Shown: piece after piece, positions 1 to 8,388 of the stretch | How the letters are laid out: every line of letters starts with the position of its first letter | Position numbering within the stretch: position 1 is the stretch's first letter | NCBI GenBank assembly: GCA_016987375.1 | Contig: PJRA01000263.1 | Coordinates: forward strand, 5,769,716-5,782,482 | From: Brachionus koreanus | Lineage: Eukaryota; Rotifera; Eurotatoria; Ploima; Brachionidae | Reading direction: 5' to 3' | Length of the DNA: 12,767 nucleotides | Translations under genes and position numbers: made by a program | The notes under the pieces: generated by a model | The model's input: the letters and a program-made list of their open reading frames with translations, nothing else | Told to the model about the DNA's origin: nothing | Databases searched by the model: none

Positions 1-196
1 CGAAATTATTTTTTATTCAAATTTCAATTTTCAAACTAAAAAAAAATTCCATTTATTCATCAATTATTATCAAAAAGAAAATTATTAAATTATCATATTT
101 TATTTACAAAAATAGAATTGCTTTAAACAAAAAATTCACTGCAAGTTTTAGCTAAAATTTGAAAATTCTTAATTTTTATTAATAATTTTATGAATT

Positions 197-204
<8 letters not shown>

Positions 205-234
<30 letters not shown>
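205..234. repeat. (TG)15 microsatellite
   Basis: Fifteen uninterrupted TG dinucleotides follow a TATA tetramer. Read with the nearby gene it is a (CA)15 tract about 165 to 195 bases beyond the stop codon, past the predicted poly(A) site. It is uninterrupted, so it is probably length-polymorphic. A (CA)n/(TG)n tract of this length is typical of animal genomes. Confidence 0.97.
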
Positions 235-235
<1 letters not shown>

Positions 236-335
236 TAGTGACTTATTCACTAAAAAATTTTTTAAATCACACATGATAAAAAAAAAATTTTTGAAAAAAA
301 ATAATTTTTGCTTACTTTTAAATAGATAATTTCAA

Positions 336-341
336 TTTATT
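336..341 (-). promoter_or_regulatory. AATAAA poly(A) signal of the 399-1535 gene
   Basis: The plus strand reads TTTATT, which is AATAAA on the minus strand, about 58 bases after the stop codon of the gene at 399-1535. Cleavage would be expected roughly 10 to 30 bases further, near 306-326. In DNA this AT-rich the hexamer also occurs by chance, so the call rests on its position. Confidence 0.45.
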
Positions 342-398
342 TAATTTACAAAACAAATGTTTCAAAAAAATAGAAAATAAATTCTAAACCATGCTCAT

Positions 399-1535
399 TT
401 AAAAAACTAAATTATCGGAAGAAAAAGAATATTTATGAGCTTGGGCCATTTTGTCTCGTTTAAACGAGAAAAACTCTTGATTTGAACATGTTAAACAAAA
501 ATTGTCTGCCGCCAAATCACATCGTTTTTGGCTGAAAAACACAACTCTTTTGTTTTTCGAGAAATGATTGCGGCTTGCTGAACGGAACTTGGGTAAATCA
601 CTGTGAATGTTTTTGAGCTCTAAATCAAAACAATTCAAGCCAATAGCGTGTCTTTGCTTATAAGCAATAATCGACTCGGAGTCGTCCGAGTCTGAATCTT
701 CATAGAAGCATTCATCAGTGGAAGAATCGTAGCTATCGGCTGAACCATTCCAATTTATCTTTTTTCTCTTTTTCTGACAACAATTAATCAAATTTAGTCC
801 GAAATTTTCAATTGAATAGCTGGGCAAAATTTCATGCTCTACTAGACTATCCTCTTCATCATATTCAACATTCAACTCGTTTAGGTAAACGCTATCAACC
901 GACTTGGACAAGGGCCAGTCAACTAATTCGATCAAAGGAGTCATTTTAAATCCGGGCTCGTATACATAAGGCCAAGATTGATATACGGCACCTGATGAAA
1001 TAAAAAATTCGTCCTGGGCTTCTTCTTCAACACAACCACCGAATATGTGACAGTCTCTTTCAATTATGTAGCCTGGACGCTTTTTTTTTTCGCATTTGGC
1101 TTTCGACGCGCACATCTCTTCTTTGGCAAAAATGATTGGAATTAAAACAAGAAGATCTAGGATCAAGTCGAATCTGTAGTATATTTTGGACATGCATAAA
1201 TCGATATTTGGAATATCGAATCGACGGATTGAGTCAAATAGGCTTATTTTAATCTTTATTAATAGATGAGCATTCTCGTCTAAATCGTGTTTATTTTTTC
1301 TAAAAATATTCCACTTGGAGAGCCTCAATGGCTCAAAATTTTCATCATTCATTCTACAAATTCTATTATTTGCATTTTTGATTTGAATTATTTCAATTTG
1401 ATTGCGCTCATTGACTTGATGGTTCGACCCGATTCCGTTTATCGATTTTTTTTTCTGATTAGCCTGTTTTCTTTGTTTTCTGGATCTGTTTCGATTTTTT
1501 TTAGACATTTTTGGTCCTTGTTCAATTTTGTTCAT
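399..1535 (-). CDS. Single-exon protein, tentative PPP1R15-like (PP1 docking) C-terminus
   Basis: This is the one convincing gene: 378 codons, visibly richer in G+C than its flanks, with an in-frame TAA directly before the first ATG (1536-1538). That ATG has T at -3. The second Met (residue 10, codon 1506-1508) has A at -3 and may be the true start, giving MSKKNRNRSRKQRKQ. Features in order: Lys/Arg-rich residues 10-30, possibly a nuclear or nucleolar signal; a hydrophobic stretch near 124-137 (LILDLLVLIPIIFA), possibly a membrane anchor; a cysteine cluster at 142-168; acidic patches at 224-229 and 273-288 (DSDSDDSES); KRVVF at 329-333, which fits the RVxF motif that docks protein phosphatase 1; and FKRDKMAQ at 358-365. 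In PPP1R15/GADD34 an RVxF motif followed about 30 residues later by a W-E-x-x-x-RDR-x-RF segment binds PP1 and eIF2-alpha. Here order and spacing fit, but the Trp and RF are not conserved, so the family call is an inference. Otherwise it is an unrecognised protein. An A10 run encodes Lys near residue 150. Confidence 0.85.
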   Translation of the reverse strand: MNKIEQGPKMSKKNRNRSRKQRKQANQKKKSINGIGSNHQVNERNQIEIIQIKNANNRICRMNDENFEPLRLSKWNIFRKNKHDLDENAHLLIKIKISLFDSIRRFDIPNIDLCMSKIYYRFDLILDLLVLIPIIFAKEEMCASKAKCEKKKRPGYIIERDCHIFGGCVEEEAQDEFFISSGAVYQSWPYVYEPGFKMTPLIELVDWPLSKSVDSVYLNELNVEYDEEDSLVEHEILPSYSIENFGLNLINCCQKKRKKINWNGSADSYDSSTDECFYEDSDSDDSESIIAYKQRHAIGLNCFDLELKNIHSDLPKFRSASRNHFSKNKRVVFFSQKRCDLAADNFCLTCSNQEFFSFKRDKMAQAHKYSFSSDNLVF

Positions 1536-2276
1536 TTAAAGAGCAGCAACAAAAAAAAACTATTTGATTATATTCATCCTTTTAATTTATTCTAAATACA
1601 AAGAAACAAAATTTTAATTTACATTAATATTAGGTTTTTGATATAGATACGGTTCGTGTTTATCATTTAATTAAAATTATGTCTAACTATTTAGTCTAAT
1701 GAAACTATTAGACAATATTTCAAGCTGTTTGAAAACATTTCAACACATTTCTTTGTTAAATACATATGAAACTTTATTGAATGAACTAACATTTATTTTA
1801 GAATTTTATTTTTTAATTTTTTTTCTAACTTTGCCCATGAAGCTTGAATAAATTAATACAATAATAATATATGAGCTTAAATTCAATTATTTTATTTTGA
1901 TTAATAAGTTTAATATTAAAAAAATTAAAAAAACATCTGAAAAAATTTAGGTTCACAGTTTTTAGAAACAACTCAATATATTGATGAATTTTAATTTAAT
2001 ACGAAATGATGGGAAATTAACTATAGAACAAATATCCGGTTCTCTGTTTTTCTGATTATATTTTAGGTAGCCTAGATTCATAAACAACAAAATTGTCCCC
2101 TTTTTTTATTAAAATTCAGAGAGGGATTCTCATTTTCCTTAAGTAAAAATCAGTTGATCATTTAATTTTTTCATTAAACAGTCCCTTCTACGTATCGTAA
2201 AGGAAAATTCTTCATTTAAAAACTTAATTGAATTAAACATTCCAAAATTTATTTAATAAATCTTTTTTTTTCTTTA
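1536..2276. other. Gene-free spacer, 5' side of the main gene
   Basis: AT-rich spacer upstream of the minus-strand gene, so it should hold its promoter; I could not identify a TATA box or other clear core element. A short G+C-richer islet near 1984-2046 contains a plus-strand frame with NDGKLTIEQISG, followed by an acceptor-like pyrimidine run ending in TTTTAG near 2066. It is too short to call. The open plus-strand frame over 1287-1595 is the antisense of the gene. Confidence 0.5.
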
Positions 2277-2344
2277 AAATCAGTTAAGTAATCAGAGAAA
2301 CGCCTTATTCCAAGTATTTAATACCACTTTATCTTAACTGATTT
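2277..2344. repeat. 12-bp inverted repeat
   Basis: AAATCAGTTAAG at 2277-2288 is matched exactly by its reverse complement CTTAACTGATTT at 2333-2344, with 44 bases between. An arm of this length can arise by chance in DNA this AT-rich. The 44-base interior is not self-complementary and I see no target-site duplication, so a mobile element is not supported. Confidence 0.6.
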
Positions 2345-2512
2345 AATTTTTCTCATTGAAAGCTGATTTTTTTTAAACAATAAATTGAAAAATTACATTA
2401 TTTATGCTGATTGATTGTTTTGTGCATCAAATAATTTTTCCAAAGAAAAATATCTTGCGATTGTCTTCTGATGCATTTGAAGAAAAACTTTCAATAATAA
2501 TTTGAACTAGCC

Positions 2513-2794
2513 CTAGAAGACCTGTTGAGCTCTGGTAGCTATGGTTATGTAATGGTATGGTAAAGTAGAATTTTCTTTTTCAGAAACAAAGTCGCTTAAT
2601 TCTTCGAAAATTAAGCTTTGCTCGACATTGTCTTTGGTATGTTTTTTTACCGGACAAAAACAATAAAAATATCTGTCTATTTCTACAATACAAAAAAATA
2701 ACCAGTCAACATAATCACAGAGTATAAAATAAGCCTTAGTTTTACTGCCAGTACAAGAATAAAAACAATAAAAAAAATAGGCACACAAACCCAT
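2513..2794 (-). CDS. Small Cys/aromatic-rich hypothetical protein or exon
   Basis: A 93-codon frame starting at ATG 2792-2794, with G at -3 and G at +4, a reasonable animal start context. The frame stays open a further 30 bases upstream to a TGA at 2825-2827. It is richer in G+C than its surroundings. The N-terminus (MGLCAYFFYCFYSCTG) is hydrophobic and could be a signal peptide or anchor; the middle is rich in Tyr, Phe, Trp and Cys (WLFFCIVEIDRYFYCFC); the C-terminal third is hydrophilic. I do not recognise the family. WLxxC...D..FYCFC loosely recalls the TTF-type zinc finger of some hAT transposases, but the cysteines are spaced C-x-C rather than C-x-x-C. A length near 100 codons with few stops can occur by chance here about once per window. 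A competing plus-strand reading exists at 2584-2727 behind a good acceptor (TTTTCTTTTTCAG). Confidence 0.3.
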   Translation of the reverse strand: MGLCAYFFYCFYSCTGSKTKAYFILCDYVDWLFFCIVEIDRYFYCFCPVKKHTKDNVEQSLIFEELSDFVSEKENSTLPYHYITIATRAQQVF

Positions 2795-3990
2795 TACTAT
2801 GACAAGAAATTGCAAATAATTTTGTCAGCTTTTAACTTAATTCTAAAATTTCAAATTAATTAACTAATAATATTTTTTTACAGCTATAGAATTAGGTGAT
2901 AATAATTTTTGCATGATCATACATTTTTTTTTATTGCAAAAATATCTAATCGCTCATTCATTTAAAAGACTTTTTACAAACTAATTTTTTAAAATTAAAA
3001 ATAGAAAAATTTTCCAAAAATTATTTCATTAAAAAAAAAAGAAAAAAAAAATAAATTTTAAGCCTTGTTTTTTATAAAATTTTTCAAGTCAGCTCTGGTT
3101 TAGGAGAAAATAATATTTTTAAATTTACCATTGTTGTTGCTTTAGAATAGAAAATTCTGAAAATTAATTACAGAATTAGAATTAATTTTGAATTAAGCAT
3201 CACAAAATACCTTACTTGCACATTTTTTAAACCAGGTTTCCTAATTCATGATCAGCATTTTTACTAATTTTAGGAAGCATTTTACCGTTTGTATAGAATA
3301 AAAACTGTTTTTAAATGAAAGGAAAATAATCAACGCTGATCAACTGGTACTTGAATTTAAATTTGAATTTTCGAGGAGTTCCTAAATGTTGAAAAAAAAA
3401 ATAATGCATTTCAATTCAAAGCCTTTTAGAAAATTATCGCAAACGAAAAATTTAAATTTAGACTGAGGAATTTTTAGAGATAAAAAATTTGCCTATTGCA
3501 TCATAGTAAAAGAGACATTTAGCGAGAAAATTTAAGATATTAGTTGGGCGAGTATTAAAGTTAGAAAGCATAATTTAAACATAAATTTAAAGTCCTTGAA
3601 TCTAGAGTTTAAATATGACTTAGATAAACAAGACAAAAAAAGAAAAAACAACATTTACTTAAAGCTGTTCATTATTAGGTATTAAAAATAGAGATTTTAA
3701 ACTTGACTTTAATTTATCTTAGAATTGATGCAAAGTAGCAACACCTAATCAAGATTTTAATATTAGTAGCTCTTAATTATTTTATTAAAATAGATAGAAA
3801 ATGTTATGAAATAGGTAAGCCTGGCTTTTTTCACATTAAGTACGAACAAAAACATCAATTGATCCCCTGCTTTATGAGATTATTGATTTATTCTGTCAAA
3901 TTTTGACATCAACGTCAATTGATTTTTTAAATTCCTAAATTATTAGTTTAAATAAGAAAATAATTACTTCTTTTGTTGCTTAAAAAAAAG
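2795..3990. other. Gene-free AT-rich stretch
   Basis: I see no gene here. It holds A runs (3031-3052), a near-palindrome TGTCAAATTTTGACA at 3894-3908 flanked by TCAATTGAT on both sides (near 3855 and 3915), and inverted TTCCTAA / TTAGGAA around 3238-3280. These are short and could be chance. Confidence 0.5.
3815..3827. repeat. Short dispersed repeat copy 1 (GTAAGCCTGGCTT)
   Basis: This 13-mer recurs with one change (GTAAGCCAGGCTT) at 6741-6753. The core AAGCC-N-GGCTT is itself a palindrome around one base. It stands out because it is half G+C in very AT-rich DNA. It may be a protein-binding site or a fragment of a dispersed repeat; two copies are not enough to say. Confidence 0.5.
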
Positions 3991-4019
3991 TATCAGGCAA
4001 ATGGCGCATCGTGACAAGA

Positions 4020-5120
4020 TTAAGATTCAATGGGCCTCAATACGTGCATTACCTGCCGTAATTGAATAGCTTCATACCTGTTCAAGGATTTGGATGTTTT
4101 TGTTTTTTTTAATTAAAAATAAGAGCAACAAAGTGAGAATTTAAATATCGAATAGTTTTAGTAAGATAATCTAAACGATTAAGAGTGCTTTTTAGAATAA
4201 AAAGTTCATTTTAGTTTTATTTAAAAGTTATACACGTTTAATTAAGCTTTGTTGGAAGCCAAAAATGCTTAAAAAAACTTAGAAAATCATTTATTAGTCG
4301 AAAAAATCGGAAATTTAGCATCGGTTAAGTTTAGGGCATAAAAATTAGATATTCTATTACTTAAAATAGTATGACCTCCTATCGCAGCCAGCTGCTAAAC
4401 AAAATTAATTCAAATTCAAATAATAAATTGCCCAATTGACCTAAGCAAACAGAGAAAAAATGTGTCTTCTTTTTGCCTGATTTAATTAATTAAAATTTTT
4501 TAATTTAAAAAATATATATTTATTTTCTATCATCATTTGAAAATTTATTATAAAATAAAATGCTTATTTTAAAGCTGGCATATGTAAAAATTCTTATTTG
4601 GCTGGATTAGAAAAAAATCTTGAGATAATGACAGACAAATTTCTTAAATAAATTGCTTTAGAAAACAAAATGCTTGGGTGTTTAATTATGAAATACAAAG
4701 ATAGAATCAATGCTGTTGAAATCTAGTATTTTTTTTTTTTTTTTGCTTGAACAGATGATAAAAACTAAATTAAGATTAATTATTTTTACGACCGAGATTA
4801 ATGTTAAAATGCATGAACGATTTAAAAATTTGTGCTAACAAGACTAATTTATAGATAAAATGATCCTCAACAATGGTGTCCTCGGGCGTATTTATTTTCC
4901 TTAGCAAAGTTTCAATATTGTGTATTTTTTAAACTCACTTTTAATCAAAAATTGTTTATTTAAAAGAAAAAAGAATGAAAATTGAAATTCTAATTGAAAT
5001 TTCGGCTCTTTTCTGTTTGTATATTTATTTCGAAATTCTTTTGTTGTAGCCAAATTCGAGCGCATAAATGGTCCCCGCAAGAACTAAAATTTCTTTAATT
5101 TGAATTGAAAATCTATTTGA
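4020..5120 (-). pseudogene. Possible decayed coding tract of unknown origin
   Basis: Four G+C-richer islets give protein-like minus-strand fragments, listed in transcriptional order. 5025-5120: 31 codons after an acceptor-like TTTTGTAG, including KEILVLAGTIYALEFGY. 4776-4928: 50 codons including KINTPEDTIVEDHFIYK. 4287-4394: 35 codons after an acceptor-like TTTGTTTAG, including QLAAIGGHTILSNRISNFY. 4020-4091: 23 codons including LNRYEAIQLRQVMHVLRPIE. Each ends in a stop codon, and I could not connect them with convincing donor sites, so they are either relics of one decayed gene or unrelated. The last fragment loosely recalls the vLkPie segment of hAT transposases. Caution: the same islets also read as protein on the plus strand, for example MAHRDKIKIQWASIRALPAV from 4001, so strand and coding nature are uncertain. 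Confidence 0.2.
4729..4744. repeat. T16 homopolymer (A16 on the minus strand)
   Basis: Sixteen uninterrupted T form the longest homopolymer in the window. On the minus strand it is an A16 tract 31 bases past the stop codon of the 4776-4928 fragment, where the tail of a retroposed transcript would sit. No target-site duplication or AATAAA was found to support that, and homopolymers are common here. Confidence 0.9.
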
Positions 5121-6392
5121 CTACAAAATTACAATGTGATCAAATTTTAAATTGTTGCAAAAACAGAATTGTTGAACTAAAGCTTTTATTTTGATCGTGT
5201 TGGTTAAAATTAAAATTTAATAGCTGTTTTGGTCATAAACAAATGTTTGCTTAGTGATTTATTCTGTATCTCATTAAAAAATTTCAAAATTAATCAAGTT
5301 GTATTTTTGCAAAGGTGAACAATAATGAATTATTTGGCTCATATCTACTAAAAGGCTTCAAATAGCTTACAATTACATAACAATCCTAATAAAAAATTCA
5401 ATGTTATTGCACCTTTAGTTGTCACTAGAAAATTTGGGGCTTTGAAAAAAATAAATAAAAATAATTTGCTTGGCATCTCTGAAAACAAACTCTCATTGAA
5501 AATAAAGCTAAATTACTTTAGTCATTCATCATCATGTCCAAGGTTCTTTTTGATTTTTGCATAGTAACCACCACTACCTCAACACTCAATTACCAACAAT
5601 TTCATACTTGATAATTAAATTCGATTTAAAAATTAATCAAAAACTAGACTAATATAACCCAAATGAATTAGCTATGTTTGCCAAATTTGAATTTGCTTTT
5701 GCTACCCTAGTGATTACTTTTAATAACTTTTTTTTTTCTAATTATTTTCAAAAAATATTTCTCTATAGATTTTACGCATTGCTGAAAAAAAATTAATCAA
5801 AAATAAGTCTATATTAAAATGATGCTAATTTAATTGTATCTTTCGAAAAAAAACCCTATGCCAAAATCAATCAAATATGTATCGATAAATTTTTAAAATA
5901 AAATGTTGTCTGAAGCGTGTAATTAGGAAATCTGGTTATACCGCATCATTGAAATAAATTTTTAAATTTATTAAAAAAATTAGCTAAACATGTGATTTTC
6001 ATTTTGAAATTAAATTGTTTTTTTTTTCTTTGAAATTTTGATTCTAAATTTTCGCATTAGAGTCTTTAATCTAAGAACAATAAAAAAAAAACTTTATAGT
6101 TTTCAAACTAATTTAAAAGTTAATGTTAATTTAAAACAACAATCAAGGTGTGTTGCATTTATTCTATTTAAATATTTGTTCTACAAATTAAAAAGTTTCG
6201 TTAAGGTTTTAAATTTAAATTATATTTTATGCCATTTTACAAGGATCCTAGTTACTAAAACTATAATTTGTGATTTCAAAATTTAAAACTTTTTAAAAAT
6301 TTTCTCAACTTTATACAAAAGTGACTCTTAAAATTTTCAGCAAAATGTGGTTAAAATTAAAATTTTTTTATGTATCAATTTTTTTTCTACCC

Positions 6393-6461
6393 GGCCTTTC
6401 TTGATTTACTAAGGCACAAAAAAAAGCTGTGATTATCAAAAAATTGTAGACAAGAAAGACC
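6393..6461. repeat. Imperfect 13-bp inverted repeat
   Basis: GGCCTTTCTTGAT at 6393-6405 pairs with GACAAGAAAGACC at 6449-6461 at 11 of 13 positions, around a 43-base interior. The G+C-containing ends make it slightly more notable than the usual AT hairpins here. No function can be assigned. Confidence 0.5.
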
Positions 6462-6740
6462 ATTTATGTAGAACAAGTATCCTAATTAAATTTATTTTAT
6501 TCATTAATTAACTAAATTTTGTTTTTAGAAGCATTGAAAACATCTTTTTTAATCCTAGATAGTTAAATAAAAATAGTAAATATTTTTGAAATGTGTTGAA
6601 AAACAATGGATTGGTATTGACACAATTTTTGGACAATGATAGCAAAATCTTTAAATGAAAAAAAAACCTTTGAGATACATGATTAGATTGTCACTTGTCA
6701 AACATTTGAAATGTTAAACAAATCGACAAGATATGGTCTC

Positions 6741-6753
6741 GTAAGCCAGGCTT
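6741..6753. repeat. Short dispersed repeat copy 2 (GTAAGCCAGGCTT)
   Basis: Differs from the copy at 3815-3827 only at the central base of the AAGCC-N-GGCTT palindrome. Outside the 13-mer the two sites share nothing obvious. Confidence 0.5.
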
Positions 6754-6914
6754 GATTGATATAAAATCTAACAATTGTGTAACCAAATTTTATAGTTTTT
6801 TTTTCAAAAATAATTATTTAGCATTTGGGCATTTGTAATTTTACGCAAATGCAGTATTCTATTGTTTAAGAGTCAAATAAATAATAAAAAGGTTAGCTAG
6901 AAAATAAACCTAAT

Positions 6915-6929
6915 ACACACACACACACA
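6915..6929. repeat. Short (AC)7 microsatellite
   Basis: Seven and a half AC units. It is the complement class of the TG tract at 205-234 and much shorter, so it is probably less variable. Confidence 0.9.
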
Positions 6930-7264
6930 AAGTCAATTAGGTGAAATATAATTATCAGTTTGGAATGATTTATGTAAAATTTTAGCGCTTTCTTCAAAAG
7001 AAATTAAATGTTACAAAGCTGAAACTTTATTAATTACTTAATCAATTTGGAGATATATTTATTTATTTGAATAAATAAAAAGTCAGAATAATTTTATTTT
7101 AAAATAAACACTTTTTGTAAAAATGATCGGGATTTGTAGCCTAAAATTTAGCATTAAATTGATTGAAATATTTTTTATCATTGTCTAAATGGGAATCTAT
7201 AAAAATTAAAATCACTCGTAAAAACACTCGTATTGCCATTTGCTAAGATAATCTATAAATGGTT

Positions 7265-7349
7265 CTCAAGTAAAGAAAACAATTGTCTTGAGGTTTTCAA
7301 TTTAATCAGATAAAGCTCAGATGTAGCTTTATTAAGTTTAGAAACTTAA
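7265..7349. repeat. Three consecutive perfect hairpins
   Basis: CTCAAG (7265-7270) pairs with CTTGAG (7287-7292) around 16 bases that include ACAATTGT. ATAAAGCT (7310-7317) pairs with AGCTTTAT (7325-7332) around a 7-base loop. TTAAGTTT (7332-7339) pairs with AAACTTAA (7342-7349) around 2 bases. Each alone is unremarkable; their adjacency within 85 bases is why they are listed. Confidence 0.5.
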
Positions 7350-8350
7350 ATCACTGGCGTAACTCAATAGTATCAAATAAACTAAAATGCTCAACAATTT
7401 TAATATCTCGATGGATTTTATTAAATTGAAATTGCGTAATGAGCAATGAAACATTTTAATCTCAAGGCTAACCTTATCATTAAGCAAAAAGATTAAGCCA
7501 ATGCTCTAGGAATTATAAAAACAAAGTTAAAAGCTCTAAATTTTAAAAGATAGTGTTTTTAATGTAAATATAGAATATTAATTATTCCTTATGAACATGA
7601 AGCTGTAATCAAATCAATTGATTTTTCAATTTAAACATTTTCTCAAGATTATTATCTGAATTCCTTGAATAAACAAAATGCGTGTTTGCTTTATGATAAA
7701 ATTAAATTATGTTCTTAGCTTTTCTTAGCTAAAAGTGAATAAATCAAGTATTTGAATCATGAGATTTTTATTTAAATTTTTGAAAAAAAACTATTTCAAA
7801 TAAAACCAAAGCTGGAAAATTTTGTTTTAGAAAAAAATCTTACACCTGAATAAATATATAAATTTTTAAAACTTTTAACTGTGCAATGCTCTTAAACATA
7901 TTTTTAAAGAGTAATTTTGAAATTAATTGAAAAAATATTTTTTCAAGCTTTTTTAACTGTTATAATTTATTTCATTTGATAGAATAGTTTAGAAATTGAA
8001 AATGAGAAAAGACTCAAATAAAAACACTTTTAAGAGAAAAATTGCTTTTAAATGTAAACGCTTAATTTACAACAAAAATACTGATTTCTTATCAACGAAT
8101 TTTCTGAATTAGAGAGAATTTTAAATTGCTAATTTTTACAATTTATTTTTTAACCTAATAAATAGAAATTGTTTAAATTTTAGATATGTTTACAATGAAC
8201 ATGTCAAAAATTTAGATCAAAATTCAGAAAAAATTAAAATAATTCACATTTTGTAAGAGAGAATATTGAAAAATATATTCTTCCAGCTTTAATAAATAAA
8301 AGCTAAACTTATTTTACTTTACTTTATAAAATTTAGAATATTGATTCTAA

Positions 8351-8388
8351 ATAATAAAATAATAAGCTCATTATTTTTATTTTATTAT
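8351..8388. repeat. AT-only hairpin with GCTCA loop
   Basis: ATAATAAAATAATAA at 8351-8365 faces TTATTTTTATTTTATTAT at 8371-8388, complementary apart from a three-base bulge, around the loop GCTCA. Probably an AT-rich chance palindrome. Confidence 0.4.

Larger units (their letters stand above)
1..398. other. Gene-free 3' flank
   Basis: This stretch lies downstream of the minus-strand gene ending at 399. It is dominated by A and T runs and contains the (TG)15 microsatellite and one AATAAA signal listed separately. I see no other open frame of note, no RNA gene and no long inverted repeat. Confidence 0.7.
5124..6930. other. Gene-free stretch with a few G+C-richer islets
   Basis: No gene is supported. 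Short islets near 5520-5600, 5910-5955 and 6391-6470 give 20 to 25 codon protein-like readings on both strands (for example GSGGYYAKIKKNLGHDDE on the minus strand near 5535-5580), none with a recognisable family. An 82-codon plus-strand frame at 6038-6286 has no ATG near its beginning and the Lys/Asn/Phe/Leu composition expected of random AT-rich DNA, so I do not call it a gene. Confidence 0.5.

Noticed and set aside
1424..1434. GGTTCGACCC, resembling a tRNA B box
   Set aside because: No A box or cloverleaf can be built upstream, and it lies inside the coding frame of the main gene.
1287..1595. 102-codon plus-strand frame
   Set aside because: It runs antisense to the main gene's 5' part. The minus frame is far longer and has the organised composition; the plus frame's Phe/Ile/Leu richness is what the antisense of a Lys/Asn-rich region gives.
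2584..2727. 47-codon plus-strand frame behind TTTTCTTTTTCAG as a terminal exon
   Set aside because: The overlapping minus frame is longer with a good ATG context, and no upstream exon or donor could be paired with it. Kept only as an alternative reading.
4001..4069. 22-codon plus-strand ATG frame (MAHRDKIKIQWASIRALPAV...) as a small peptide gene
   Set aside because: Too short to stand alone, and the minus strand of the same islet reads equally well as protein.
5042..5090. Plus-strand exon after TTCTTTTGTTGTAG (KFERINGPRKN or QIRAHKWSPQELKFL)
   Set aside because: The acceptor is good, but two plus frames and the minus frame all look protein-like, so the reading cannot be decided and no partner exon was found.
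6038..6286. 82-codon plus-strand frame
   Set aside because: It begins at TTG, not ATG, and its Lys/Asn/Leu/Phe/Val composition is that of random AT-rich DNA; no domain or flanking signals.
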